Positions 48,036-58,690 of a stretch of DNA of 64,000 bases are shown here, piece by piece. The stretch's first letter is position 1. Each line of letters begins with the position of its first letter. A program made the position numbers and the translations under genes. The notes under the pieces are model-generated. The model saw only the letters and a program-made list of their open reading frames with translations, did no database searches and was not told the DNA's origin. The stretch is from contig NC_080583.1 in assembly GCF_029962835.1 (NCBI RefSeq), positions 1,550,001 through 1,614,000 on the forward strand, given 5' to 3'. Source of the stretch: Magnolia sinica (taxonomy: Eukaryota; Streptophyta; Magnoliopsida; Magnoliales; Magnoliaceae).

Positions 48036-49579
48036 TAAAAATAACACAAATCCCGAAATCTATCACTTAAATCATTAAGAAGACAAAAGAAAGCCTACCA
48101 AAGATGCTGAATTCAAAGACAAAAAGTGAAGAGAATATCAGCCGCACTCTATGACTTTTTGATCAATGGATTACATATCTCTTTACTAATAATCATCTAT
48201 CATGCATGATATGCTACACGTAATGAGCAGCCCAGATCTTGCACAAAAAGTGGTTGTCTGAGCTCAGGCTCGATCAGAGACATCACGGCTTCTCTTGGGC
48301 CTAGGTTTTACTTTGCGGGCCAGATTGGACAGAGCTCGGACTATCTTAAACCTGGCTCATGGAACGGGCCTGGCAGGCCAGCCAAGTACATTTGCCAAGT
48401 TAACTTAGGATTGAAAGATTGCATAGGTCGTAAGAGAGGTTTGTAGCCCCACATGCCTCCTCCACACGTACCAAGGTAGCTCGTGCATGGAGGTCGTCGG
48501 ATCAGAGCATCTGAGACACGCCATGTAGGTCGTTGGATGGAAGATTTAGTTCCATCAACTGTTACCTGGTCACAAATGTACGGGAAAAAAAACATAAGTT
48601 CCTCTAGAATGCACGTGACCCATCTAAATAGTTTAAAGGCATGAGTTTTGTACACAGCATGTGTCCCACCTGATACACGGCTCTGATGCTCGGTTGAGTT
48701 TCCAACAACGAGAAAGAATCAGATACATCGACTGTATCATAAGTTATTATAGAACCATTTTTTTTCCTGCCAATATGTCACGTGCAGAAAATCCAATCCT
48801 TGCAAAAGGCGGGCCCCACCATGGTCATTACTCGATATGCAAATCAAGTCAATCAATTCCTTGGGTGGACCACAACACTACACCGAGTCATACCGTACGT
48901 GGCTCATCTTTTCTACAGTGGACCGGTGTCGATCTCTTTTGACCGTCCTTTTGTGTGTGTGCGTGTGTAGATGTGTCTAGCTGGATTAGAATGTTGGCCT
49001 GAACCGAAGGATCTCTGTTTTGGCCCGAGTCTGATAAATGGCTTAGATCTTGCACAGGTGCATCAGGTCGGTACGTGAGAATCACAAATCTAGATTCCAA
49101 CAGCCTGGGATGCACTACAGCAGTAGTGGTAAAAGGCATGTTTGAAATTACAAATTACAGTACTAATAAACTACAACCGGCTGTTTGCTTACTTGTCATG
49201 CATCTCTATGTTTCCCGGCAAAATGCCATTGTGATAGAAATCTTTACCTTGAAAACGGTTGGTCCATGTTGCAGATCATGTGGCAAAAGTATCAGGATAG
49301 TCCCTTCATTTCACGGGCCACACGATAGGAATTGATGTGCAACCGACGGTCTGTATCAACATAAGGGTATGGCCCAAGTAATGAATGGATAAGCCTGATT
49401 TTGGAGATGGATGATCTCCATGATGGATCCTACCGTTTGAATGGTACAGATTTTCATCGAATAACGAATTTTGGCGGGAAATGTGTATGGATGACAAGTT
49501 TTAGCAAGCAACCCGCTGTAGGTAATCAATTCAAGTTAATATGGCACGAACGGTCGCCTATCGGCCGTAACGGATTGGC
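45458..49579. other. Intergenic, AT-rich, with local direct repeats
   Basis: No gene is recognised. Direct repeats: about 46425-46500 and 46516-46595 (shared CACTCAAGTTTAGATCT and ACATGCAGCGCATAATAA); about 46753-46800 and 46800-46850 (shared TTATAGAAGAT.GATTACAAC); and about 47868-47975 and 48075-48185 (shared GAAAGCC.ACCAAAGAT and TATCTCTTTAC) on either side of a (CT)n run. A decayed copy of the TAACGG-palindrome MITE is at 47374-47531. Confidence 0.6.
48000..48030 (+). repeat. (CT)n microsatellite
   Basis: An uninterrupted TCTC run between two direct-repeat copies (about 47868-47975 and 48075-48185). Confidence 0.95.
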
Positions 49580-49581
49580 TA

Positions 49582-50075
49582 CTCCCCCTGACACCAGCCA
49601 ATGGCTGGTGGTCGGCGCTATGTGGGCCCCATGATGTTTGTGTTTCATCCATGCCATTCATCTATTTTTACAGATCCTTTTACGATATGATTCTGAAAAT
49701 GAGGTATATACAAATCTTAAGTGGACCACATTACAGGAAACAGTGTTGTTGAATGAGGGTCTATCATTAAAAACATTTTGGGGCCATAAAAGTTTTGGAT
49801 CAAGCTCATCTTTGTTTTTTCTCTTCATTTGGGCCTATATGACCTAATCAACAGATTGGATGTCAAATAAACAGTATAATGGACCTTAGCAGGATTTTAA
49901 TAGTAGATATCCAATCACTATTGTTTTCACGTGGTGTGGTCCACCTGAGATTTATATCCCTCTTATTTTTTTGTTTCAAGCCATAAAATGATCCGTAAAA
50001 ATGGATGAAACACATACATCATGGCGGGGCACGCAGAGCGCCGACCACCAGCCACGGAGCTGGTGGCAGGGGGAG
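49582..50075. mobile_element. Tc1/mariner-like MITE with TA target duplication
   Basis: Inverted ends CTCCCCCTGACACCAGCC and, at the right, GGTGGCAGGGGGAG, each bordered by TA (49580-49581 and 50076-50077). Inverted similarity continues for about 75 bp and includes GGCTGGTGGTCGGCGCT on the left and its inverted form on the right. TA duplication and CTCCC termini fit Stowaway-type elements, though 494 bp is on the long side. The interior shares the CACAAAAGTTTTGG-type core of the window's common MITEs. Confidence 0.7.
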
Positions 50076-50480
50076 TATTTGAAACTGAGATTTAGATGAA
50101 GGATCAAGTTCGATCCACACGCCACCACAGGCACAGGAAATCAGCATACTTTCTCAAGATCTGGTCCATTCATCACGTGGGCCCAAAGAGAAAATTCTCA
50201 TTCCTGAATGTATTTTCTGTTCTATGGATCGCGTGGGCCATAGATGAAATTTGAATACTGACTATTGTAATTATCTTCAAACCGTCAATATTTTATCAGG
50301 CCCATTCGGATATCGATCTTTTCCAGTTCTTAGACGGGGTTATCTTCACAGTTAGCCTCACAAGATGAATGGCTCAGATCTCTCATTCGTGTCCCATGTT
50401 GGCATGCTTTAGACTAAGATTCTCCTCGAGCGCAGCATTTCTTTTTCAACCGCCAAAAGTTCACCTAATCCATTAGGAGT

Positions 50481-50954
50481 GAAAGTGGATTGCCTAAGGA
50501 CAGGCTCTGTGGGGCCCACCGTGAGGTTTTTGTTTTATCTACGCCGTTCATCCGTTTTTTCAGCTCATTTTATGGTATGATCCCAAAAATGAAGCAGACC
50601 CAAAGCTCAAGGGGACCATACCCCAGGAAAAACGTTTTGGAGCCCACAAAAGTTATGTATCAAGATAATATTTTTCTTTCTCTTCATCCAGGTCCGTGTG
50701 GCCTGCGTGAGGATGTAAATAAACATCAAGGTGATCCCTGGGAAGGTTTCAACGGTGGTTGTCATTATCCACACTCTTTCCTTTGATGTGGTTGATTTGA
50801 ACTTTATATATGCTTCATTTTTGGGCTCATCGACTTAAATGAGAAGGAAAAACAGATGGACGGAGTGGATATAAAAAAATACATCAAGGTGGGCCCACGT
50901 CTCGGGCCACCATGGATATTCTGGTGGGAGAGTGTCAACAGTGAATCCGCTTTC
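50481..50954. mobile_element. MITE, possibly Mutator-like
   Basis: Ends GAAAGTGGAT (left) and ATCCGCTTTC (right), with inner inverted parts CTGTGGGGCCCACCGTGA and AAGGTGGGCCCACGTC. Flanking 9-mers ATTAGGAGT and ATTTCCAGT agree at 6 of 9 positions, so the duplication is only suggestive. Confidence 0.5.
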
Positions 50955-51359
50955 ATTTCCAGTGGGCGTTTCTCATCCAATCAGTCGTCATCAAGAAGAG
51001 GTTTTCTCCAATACATCCCAATGTATTGCAGTAAGAAACGTGGGACTCTGGCCGTTGTATTTGGGGTTTTAAAATGACCCCAAACCGTTTTATCTGATCG
51101 AGCTCTCCTTGGATGGAAGATCACCGAAATAAAATTCTCCAATTGACTATTAAACTCCTCTGATTATACAAAGGTTATGATGGCCGTTGATGTTCAAAGC
51201 AAAATACACAACTTATGTAAGGGTCGAAATAATCCAATTTAGCACTTTTGTTTGTTGATTATCCACCAGTCAAAATGAGAATTTTCGTATAAACGGTTTG
51301 GATCTTGGAAGATGACTCAGATTCAAAGCTAAAGTCCCGACGTACCGTATTACAAACTT

Positions 51360-51563
51360 CCGCAATACGGTAGGCCCTAGAGGTTTTTAATGGTGGACAT
51401 TCAATCACCACTGTTTCCTGTAGTGTGGTCAACTTGAGAACTGGATCTACTCAATTTTTGGATTCATCACATAAAATAAGATGTAAATACGGATGGACGG
51501 TGTGGATATACAAAAAGTAGATCAAGGTGGGCCCTTGGTCGCCTTACCGATTCCGCTCCCCTA
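51360..51563. mobile_element. Truncated MITE ending just upstream of the UGT promoter
   Basis: Only the right half of a common MITE is clear (GGCCCTAGAGGTTTTTAATG, then the AAGGTGGGCCC core), ending in GATTCCGCTCCCC. That end resembles the Mutator-like terminus seen at 45448. The left terminus is not recognisable. Confidence 0.5.
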
Positions 51564-51573
51564 CGAACGCCTC

Positions 51574-51580
51574 TATAAAA
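51574..51580 (+). promoter_or_regulatory. TATA box of the UGT gene
   Basis: TATAAAA in the context CTCTATAAAAGG lies 75 bp before the ATG at 51655, leaving room for a leader of about 45-50 bp. It starts about 10 bp after the end of the upstream MITE. Confidence 0.7.
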
Positions 51581-51654
51581 GGAAGCAATACCTTCTGGAC
51601 TAGAGATTTTTCCATTTCCAATTTTTTTTTTCGCCTAAATTTTTATGTTTTGCC

Positions 51655-53064
51655 ATGGACACTACAAAGTGCCACGTGGCAATAATCCCTAGTCCTGGAG
51701 TGGGCCAGATCATTCCCCTCTTGGAATTTGCCAAGCGTCTGGTGTCTCTCCACGGCTTCCACGTCAGCTTCTTCATCCTAACCACCGATGCCTCAACGGC
51801 CCAATCCCAACTGATCCGATCAACGTCCGTTCCCGACGGTCTCCACATCATCCAGCTTCGGCAGGATTCGTCGTCAATGACCCGCATATCTAAGGTGATT
51901 AGAGAATCGATACCGTTGCTCCGGTCCGCAATTACTGACCTAGCGAATCCAACGGTCCTGATCGTCGACATCTTCGGCACAGATGTCTTCGAGATCGCCG
52001 ATGATCTACGGATGCTCAAGTACCTGTTCTTCACATCATCTGCATCGTTGCTCGCGCTCATGATGCATCTGCCGACGCTGGATCAGGAAATCAACGGTGA
52101 GTACATCGATCTCCCCGAACCGCTGCAAATTCCTGGTTGCAATCCGATTCGGATCGACGACTTGGTTGATTCATTACGCGATCGGAGAAATGAACGGTAC
52201 AGATCGTTCCTACACCATGCTCACAGGTTCCGAATGGCCCACGGTATTCTAATCAACACGTGCGAAGATCTGGAGCCGAAAACAATCAGCACGTTGAGAG
52301 AGAACGATACCCTAATGCAAAACCCCACCCCACGTGTGTATCCAGTGGGCCCACTAATAAGATCAGACCGTCCGTTTTTTCATGGACCGGCGTGTCTTAC
52401 GTGGCTGGACATGCACCCACCTGAGTCTGTTCTGTTTGTAGCATTTGGAAGCGGTGGGACCCTATCAGCTAAGCAGATTACTGAGCTGGCATGGGGGTTG
52501 GAGCTGAGTCAGCAACGGTTTATCTGGGTGGTCCGTCCACCTAGCGGAAGGGATGGTCCACGGAATGTCAGGGTCTCGATGGACGGCTCTGATGATCCGT
52601 TGGACTACTTGCCAGATGGATTCCTGACTCGGACCCGGGGTGTTGGGCTCGTGGTCCACACGTTCGGCCCACAGATAGAGATACTAGGCCACATTTCAAC
52701 GGCTGGATTTCTAACACATTGCGGATGGAATTCAACGATGGAGAGTATCATGCACGGTGTGCCCATGATCGTGTGGCCACTCTACGCTGAGCAGAGGATG
52801 AACGCTGCAATGCTGGCCGATGATCTAAAGGTGGCGGTCCGATCGGAACCGTTGAATGGAGTGGTTGGACGAGAGGAGTTAGAGAGGGTGGTGAGATTAG
52901 TGATTGACGGTGAAGAAGGGAAGACCATGCGGGCCAGGGTGAAAAAGCTCAAAGATGCTGCCTTGAGAGCTTTGGATGAAGGAGGCTCTTCTTGCAATTC
53001 CCTCTCTCATGTAGTCAGTGAATGGAAAGTGAATCTCCAAAACATGGATGAAAATGTACAGTAG
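51655..53064 (+). CDS. UDP-glycosyltransferase, family 1, UGT72-like, with altered catalytic residue
   Basis: Family 1 plant UGTs transfer sugar, usually glucose, from UDP-sugar to small phenolic acceptors in the cytosol; UGT72 members act on monolignols, hydroquinone and chlorophenols. The 469-residue intronless frame matches the family's length. It opens HVAIIPSPGVGQIIPLLEF. The canonical block reads PGMGH, so the catalytic His is replaced by Gln18 (codon CAG). The partner Asp (VDIFGTD, Asp105) is present. SVLFVAFGSGGTL, with AWGLELSQQRFIWVVRPPSG, is UGT72-like. The 44-residue PSPG box runs 337-380 and starts FGPQ where WAPQ is usual. It keeps HCGWNS (Trp358), the ES pair and the final AEQ (Glu379, Gln380). 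No frameshift or stop is seen and codon use looks normal. The acceptor cannot be predicted. The protein may be active with an altered mechanism, weakly active, or a non-catalytic relative. Confidence 0.95.
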   Translation: MDTTKCHVAIIPSPGVGQIIPLLEFAKRLVSLHGFHVSFFILTTDASTAQSQLIRSTSVPDGLHIIQLRQDSSSMTRISKVIRESIPLLRSAITDLANPTVLIVDIFGTDVFEIADDLRMLKYLFFTSSASLLALMMHLPTLDQEINGEYIDLPEPLQIPGCNPIRIDDLVDSLRDRRNERYRSFLHHAHRFRMAHGILINTCEDLEPKTISTLRENDTLMQNPTPRVYPVGPLIRSDRPFFHGPACLTWLDMHPPESVLFVAFGSGGTLSAKQITELAWGLELSQQRFIWVVRPPSGRDGPRNVRVSMDGSDDPLDYLPDGFLTRTRGVGLVVHTFGPQIEILGHISTAGFLTHCGWNSTMESIMHGVPMIVWPLYAEQRMNAAMLADDLKVAVRSEPLNGVVGREELERVVRLVIDGEEGKTMRARVKKLKDAALRALDEGGSSCNSLSHVVSEWKVNLQNMDENVQ

Positions 53065-54440
53065 TTTCAAAGTGGAGCATAATCTGAGCCGTTGATAATG
53101 TGTCCTATGTAAAGATCGAGTGGAGAAAGAAAATAATTCTTATCATTATCTTCCATAGGTCCCACAATCACTTGTAATGCTGTCAATGGGCCAGGCTGGC
53201 CCACGGGCTTTCGGGATTGTTTTGGGCGGGCTTGGGCTGGGCTCAAACCTTCAGCCCATTTCCTAAGCGGGCTGAGCTTGGACTTACTGTCCAGTAGCCA
53301 CCTTGCTAGGCAAATTCTTGTTTAGGTTTTTAACCTTTTAAAGCTTAGGTTCAGCTTAGGCCGGGCTATTTTGGCTCGTCGCGGCCTAGACCTAGTTTGG
53401 GCTTAGCTTGAACAATGCAGCCTGGGCTTGGACAGAGCTCAGCTTGGCCCTAATCCGGCCCGTTGACACCCTAGTCCCATGGTTTTCCAGCCCACCTTTG
53501 GTGGGGAACTGGATTGCCTGGTGTGGTGTGTTGACTCACCAAATTGTGGGCCCCACCCTGATGTGTGTTATATCCAAATTGTCTGCTGATTTGGCAAGGT
53601 CTTGAGCCCAGAAATGAGCTAAAACTAAGGCCATTTTTTTTTTTTTTACACACCCCCGACCTCACACCACAATGGGTGCTTAAACCCATGATCTCATGTT
53701 CATGTTAAAACTCCTGTGAGTCTACCATTAAGCCATAGGGTTGCAGGCTTAAGTGGACCACACCATATAAACTAGTGGGGATTGAATGTCTATCATTAAA
53801 AACTCATTAGGGATCACCAAAGTTTTGGACATTACTGTTGGCCTTAGGAAGGTTTCAATGGTGGGAATTATTGTACCCACGGCTTCATGTGGTGTGGTCT
53901 GCTTGCACTTTCGATCTGCCTCATTTTTTAGTTCAAGAAACTTGGAGATGTCAACACACCTCCAACCTCGGCGTGGCGCACACAATCAACTTCCCCTTGG
54001 ATGGACCATGCTTCCAAAATTTTGAATTCCCAATTGCCAAAATAACCTAAAGAAAAAGTGTAACGATTGCAAAATCATTTTTTATTTGGTTACAACATTA
54101 GAATGTGGCCATCAATTTCCATGCTTGTGTTTGGTGTACGCATTTGCGGTAATGTAAAGGGGGTGTTAGTTTTTCCATTTATAAGATAAGGGAGTGTTTG
54201 TTTTTCCATTTATAGATTCTGTTAGTCCCACCATGATGTGTCTTTGATCCATATTGTCCGTCCATTTTACCATCTCATTTTAAGAATGAACTCATAAATG
54301 GAAAGGATCTAAATCACGAGTGGACCACACCACCAGAAAAAAGTGCAATGATTATAAATTCCTCACTTGAAAACATCCACACTTGCCCAACAACTCACAA
54401 TGATTAGTTCATTGGCAGTACAATTGTAATAATGAGAGTT
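53065..54440. other. Downstream flank of the UGT gene, MITE- and SINE-rich
   Basis: The 3' UTR probably ends within the first 100-150 bp. From about 53183 to 53473 is a GC-richer palindrome-edged repeat with ends GTCAATGGGCC and GGCCCGTTGAC (hAT-MITE-like, no clear duplication). From about 53490 to 53990 is a common MITE interrupted by a SINE at 53634-53744. A further decayed MITE copy lies at about 54220-54400. Confidence 0.55.
53634..53744 (-). mobile_element. tRNA-derived SINE with poly-A tail, nested in a MITE
   Basis: On the minus strand TGGCTTAATGGTAGACTC fits a Pol III A box, and ATGGGTTTAAGCACC is a decayed B box about 40 bp later. The element ends in a 14-base poly-A (T-run 53634-53647 on the plus strand). 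Flanking MITE sequence resumes on both sides (CCCAGAAATGAGCTAAAACT before, TAAGTGGACCACACCA after), so the SINE inserted into the MITE. A short AGGC repeat is the only candidate target duplication. Confidence 0.6.
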
Positions 54441-54790
54441 CACTGTGCCAAAATTGTGAATATACGACGGATTTTGCGACAGACTTAATTCGTCGGAAAA
54501 ATCGCTTAGTTTAACGACGGATTTAATCCGTCACTAATGGAAAATGTCCGTCGCCAATTCCGTCTTTCTCGAAAATCCGTTGTGAAATTTTGCGACGGAC
54601 TTATTCCGTCGCTAAAATGGATTTACGACGGATTTTGGTCTGTCGTAAATTGGCGACGGACTAAATCCGTCGCAAAGGTTAATTTTGCAACGGAATATGA
54701 TCAGCTGCAAATTCCCGCCCAAAATAGCAATTCCCGACATTTTCAAGTTGCTTTTGTGATGGATCATGGTCCGTTGTAAAAGGACATTTG
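54441..54790 (+). mobile_element. CACTA-type transposon end with subterminal repeats
   Basis: Starts CACTGTGCCAAAATTG, followed by many short units such as GCGACGGACT.AATCCGTCGC and TTACGACGGATTTTG in both orientations. CACTG termini with dense subterminal repeats (transposase binding sites) are typical of CACTA/En-Spm elements. No matching right end GGCACAGTG was found, so only one end is visible. Downstream AT-rich sequence may belong to it. Confidence 0.65.
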
Positions 54791-57352
54791 CCTTAAACAT
54801 TTATTTTTTCATTTTTTTAAGAATATTGTGGAAAATTATGTTTTTTTTTTGTCTAAGAATTGTTTTTTAATACAAATTCAGTGGTTTAATTGTACATATT
54901 TGTATCTAATATTATTTTTTAACAATTGATTGAATGCAATATATATATATATATATATATAGTTTTTATATCGAATTAGTGAAAATTATTATTTTTTAAA
55001 AATTTAAAACTAATATTTAAATGATTTGTAATATGAAATGAAAAAAAAACATTAATAAGTTAAAAAAATTTAACAATGTTTGAGAAAAATTGAGATTTTG
55101 AGAAAAAAATATATCGTGATTTAATAAAAATCTATTTTGTGGGAAAAAAGAAAGAATATTGAATAAAGTTGATAATTTTGACAAAAAATGATTTCGAGGA
55201 AAAAAATAATATCTTGAAAAAGAAAATTAAAAATATTTTAAAAAATAATATCCTGAAAAAGAAAATTAAAAATTAAAAATAATATCCTGAAAAGGATGAT
55301 GTTGAAAAATGAAAATATTTTGAAAAAGAAAATGAGAGTTTGTATTTTGAAAAATAAAATAAAATTGAGAAGTTCGAAAAAAATGCTTTTAAAAAAAATG
55401 GAGAAGTTAGAAAGAATTGAAAATTTTAAAATTAAACAATATTAAAGAATCATTACTTTAACAAAAAACAAACATTTTGAAATGAAAAATAAAGAAGTAG
55501 AAAATTTTGTGATTTTAAAAAATAATTGAAAATGTTAAAAATTTGAAATTAAAAGAAAAAGTTATTTATAAAAACATTGAGATTTTGAAAAAAATATATA
55601 TATCATTTTAAAAAAGAAAATTGAAAAGTTTAGAACAAAATGATGCTTTTAAAGAAAAAAATCGGCATTTTGGAATTTTTGAGAAAAAAAATTAAAATTT
55701 GAGAAATTTTTTAAGATTTTGAAAATTAAAATTCAGAATTTGTATTTTAATTTTTTTTGAAATATTTTATAATAAAAATGATATTTTGTTAAAAGTTTTC
55801 AAAGAAAAATTAAGCATAAAAAATGTACATTTTGAGAAAAATGTTATTTTTAAATGGAAATTGAAATTTATCTGTGAAAATAAAAATAAAAATGTAGCCT
55901 GATCGGGCCGAGTAACTATTCAAATTGAGGGAATTAATCAGTAAAATAGAGTGAATGGACCAAACATATAAAATGGGCCAAATATTCTGGTCAAAATTGT
56001 GACCTAACTTATTGACCTCACGAGAACCTAAGAATTAATGTAAGTTTTGTCGGCCCCATCATGATGTGTGTCGAACATCAACACTGTGCATTTGATGTGT
56101 CCCCTCTAGGTTATGAGATATCTCAAAAATCATCCGTATACGAAACTCAAGTGGGCCATACCATCTAAAACCATGTGAAGACATCCTAAAAAATATAAAA
56201 GCACTTGGTGGGGCCCACATGAGTTTTAGATGTGGTTGAAACTTAGTATGACCCCTCATCCAAGTGGGACACACATAATGAGTGGGTTGGATATGTGAAT
56301 CACATTTAGGCAAGCCCAAAATATGATTATGAATGTTTTAAGGAAACCCCTCTCCACTCCATTTAGGTGAGTTACTAATTACCCTTAGCATACCGACTAA
56401 ACTCTGTGGGGTCCACCATTAATTATTTATTTTATCCACTCCATTCATCCATGTTAACAGATAATTTGAGGTCTAAAGAATAAAAAGGAAGCATATCCAA
56501 AGCTCAAGTGAACCACACCACAGGAAAAAGTGTGATTGAACCTCTACCAATGAAAAATTCTTAGAGGCCACAAAAGTTTTGGATCAAGTTGATGTTTGTG
56601 TTTTCTTTTCATCCATATCTTTTTGATATTATGAACAGGTTGGATAGCAAATAAATATTACTGTGGGACCAAGGAAGGTATCAACGGTGGAAATCATTAT
56701 TCCACATTGTTTCGTGTGGCATCGTCCACCTCAGCTTTGGATTTACCGAAAATTTAGGATCAACCCACACCATTCATGCATTTTTCGAGATCATTTTAGA
56801 GAATTATCCAAAAAATAAATCATATCTAAAGATTAAATGGACCACACCACAAATACTAGCAGGGGTGATGATTTTCACCGTTAAAAAATTCGTAGGGCCC
56901 ACCATAACATTTATTTTCCATCCAATTTGTTCATAAGGTCACAAAGACCTGGATGAAGAGAAAAAAAAATTTCATATTGATCAAAAACTTCTATGACCCC
57001 CAAAAGGGTTTCAATGGTAGAAGTTCAATCCCCTACATGCTTTTGATCGTGTGGTCTTACTTTTTGTCTCAAGCCTTACAACTAGCTCGCCATATGGATG
57101 GATGGTTTGGATATAACACATACCTCATGATAGGACCCACAGAACTTGATCACGTCACCCAACCCCCTCTCTCAATGGCGTTGATTAGATACTGACAGGT
57201 TAAGTAGCGAGACTCGCCACTGAAGTTAACGTCACCAACTTCTGTGGGCCCCACCATGATGTATGTTTTGTATCTACACCATCCATTCATTTGGAGAGAT
57301 CATATTAGGGCATAATCCAAAGAATGAGTCAGATCCAAAGCTCGAGTGGACC
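54791..57352. other. AT-rich stretch followed by common MITE copies
   Basis: From 54790 to about 55890 the sequence is extremely A-rich (repeated TTGAAAAAGAAAAT-like words) with no coding potential; it may be interior of the CACTA element. An (AT)n run lies at about 54938-54961. From 56040 to 57352 several decayed copies of the GTGGGCC..GATGT MITE follow one another. Confidence 0.5.
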
Positions 57353-58300
57353 CACTATAAGAAATCCCACCTTTACCAACGAAAATTTTCGTCGCTAAAA
57401 GCCAAATTTTTGTAGTTAAATAGTTTTGGTGACGAAAATTTTCGTTGCTAACTTCGTCGTTAAAAGACTGCCACAAAAGGTTTTTATTGACGAAAATTTT
57501 CGTAGCTAAAAGCCAAATTTTCGTAGTTAAATAGTTTTGGTGACGAAAATTTTCATTGCTAACTTCGTCGTTAAAAGACCACCACAAAAGGTTTTTATCG
57601 ACGAAAAATTTCAATCGTCACCAAAGGTAAGTTTTTTAGCGACGAATTATTTCGTCGCTAAAACCACTTTTAGCAACGAAACTTTTCGTCGCTGAAAATC
57701 ATTACAAAACTTTTAGTGATGAAACTTTTCGTCGCTAAAAATCATTACAAAAATTTTAGCGACGAAAATTTTCGCCACTAAAAAATCAGTACCAAACTTT
57801 TAGTGATAAAAAAGTTTCGCCGCTAAAAAATCAGTACAAAACTTTTAGCGACGAAAAGTTTCGCCGCTAAAAAATCAATACAAAACTTTTAGTGACAAAA
57901 TTTTGCTGCTAAAAAATTAATTCAAAACTTTTAGTGATGAAAAGTTTCGTCGCTAAAAAATCATTACAAAACTTTTAGCGACGAAAAGTTTCGCCGCTAA
58001 AAAATCATTTCAAAACTTTTAGCAACAAAAAGTTTCGTCGCTAAAAAATCATTACGAAACTTGTGGCGACGAACATTTTCGACGCAAAAAAATCATTTCA
58101 AAACTTTCTCGTCGCTAAAAAATCATTTCAAAAACTTTTAGCGACGAAAATTTTCGACGCTAAAAAATCATTTCAAAACTTTTAACTTTTGTTGCTAAAA
58201 AATACATGATCAACTTTTAGCGACGATAATCTTCGTTGTTAAAAATAATTGCAAAAATTTTAATACGTAAAAACTTTTACATACGAAAATTTTCGTAGGT
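57353..58300 (-). mobile_element. CACTA-type transposon end with tandem subterminal repeat array
   Basis: Starts CACTATAAGAAATCCC inside a MITE copy, then about 20 units of 43-50 bp based on AAAATCATTACAAAAC and TTTTAGCGACGAAAAGTTTC. Each unit contains the palindromic pair GCGACGAAA/TTTCGTCGC. The 5-base CACTA start and repeat-rich subterminal region identify a CACTA element. The coding remnant to the right (58543-58690) reads toward this end, so the minus strand is taken as sense. Confidence 0.8.
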
Positions 58301-58542
58301 AAATGTCTCTTTTTTTAAAAAAAATATTCCAACACAAAATTCCTGATATACACCTATTAACAATATATTTCATCATATTCATCCTGATATACACATGTTA
58401 TATACTATATTTCATCATATTCACATTCATATCCATCGAAACATAAACTACATTCATCCAAACACAAACAATCTTATCCACATAACATTCATTCACGCAT
58501 AAATACATATAAACTTAATATCATAAACAAATATATAAAAAA
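58301..58542. other. AT-rich spacer of the CACTA element
   Basis: AT-rich sequence with repeated CATATTCATCCTGATATACAC-like words between the subterminal array and the coding remnant. Nothing else is visible. Confidence 0.5.
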
Positions 58543-58690
58543 TTACAAAGATGAAGGCGGAGGTTTTGAGGCATTGGTGGGTAAGCGTGCAGCGAAAGTC
58601 TGAAACATCTCCGTCATTCGTCGCTTATATTTCACCCGCATCTCTTCCATCCTCCTCTCCTACTCCTCCCCCTGCGTCGCCAGCTCTTTA
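58543..58690 (-). pseudogene. CACTA (En/Spm-type) protein C-terminal fragment
   Basis: On the minus strand the frame reads ELATQGEE, a stop, then ERRMEEMRVKYKRRMTEMFQ and a short Pro/Ser-rich tail ending at a TAA (58543-58545). The charged repeat of RRMEEM and RRMTEM is the coiled-coil tail I associate with plant Ptta/En-Spm transposase-related proteins. It lies between the subterminal array and the gypsy LTR that cuts it off at about 58690. The internal stop and truncation make it non-functional. The homology is from memory and only a short segment supports it. Confidence 0.55.

Noticed and set aside
51600-52061. Minus-strand 153-codon frame over the UGT
   Set aside because: Antisense shadow of the UGT coding sequence.
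53183-53473. Complete hAT MITE with 8-bp duplication
   Set aside because: The ends GTCAATGGGCC and GGCCCGTTGAC are inverted, but no flanking duplication was found, so it is only mentioned within the flank entry.
57400-58300. Regular repeats that might be read as a CRISPR array or a satellite
   Set aside because: Plant context, palindromic units with no unique spacers, and a CACTA terminus at one edge explain it as a transposon subterminal array.
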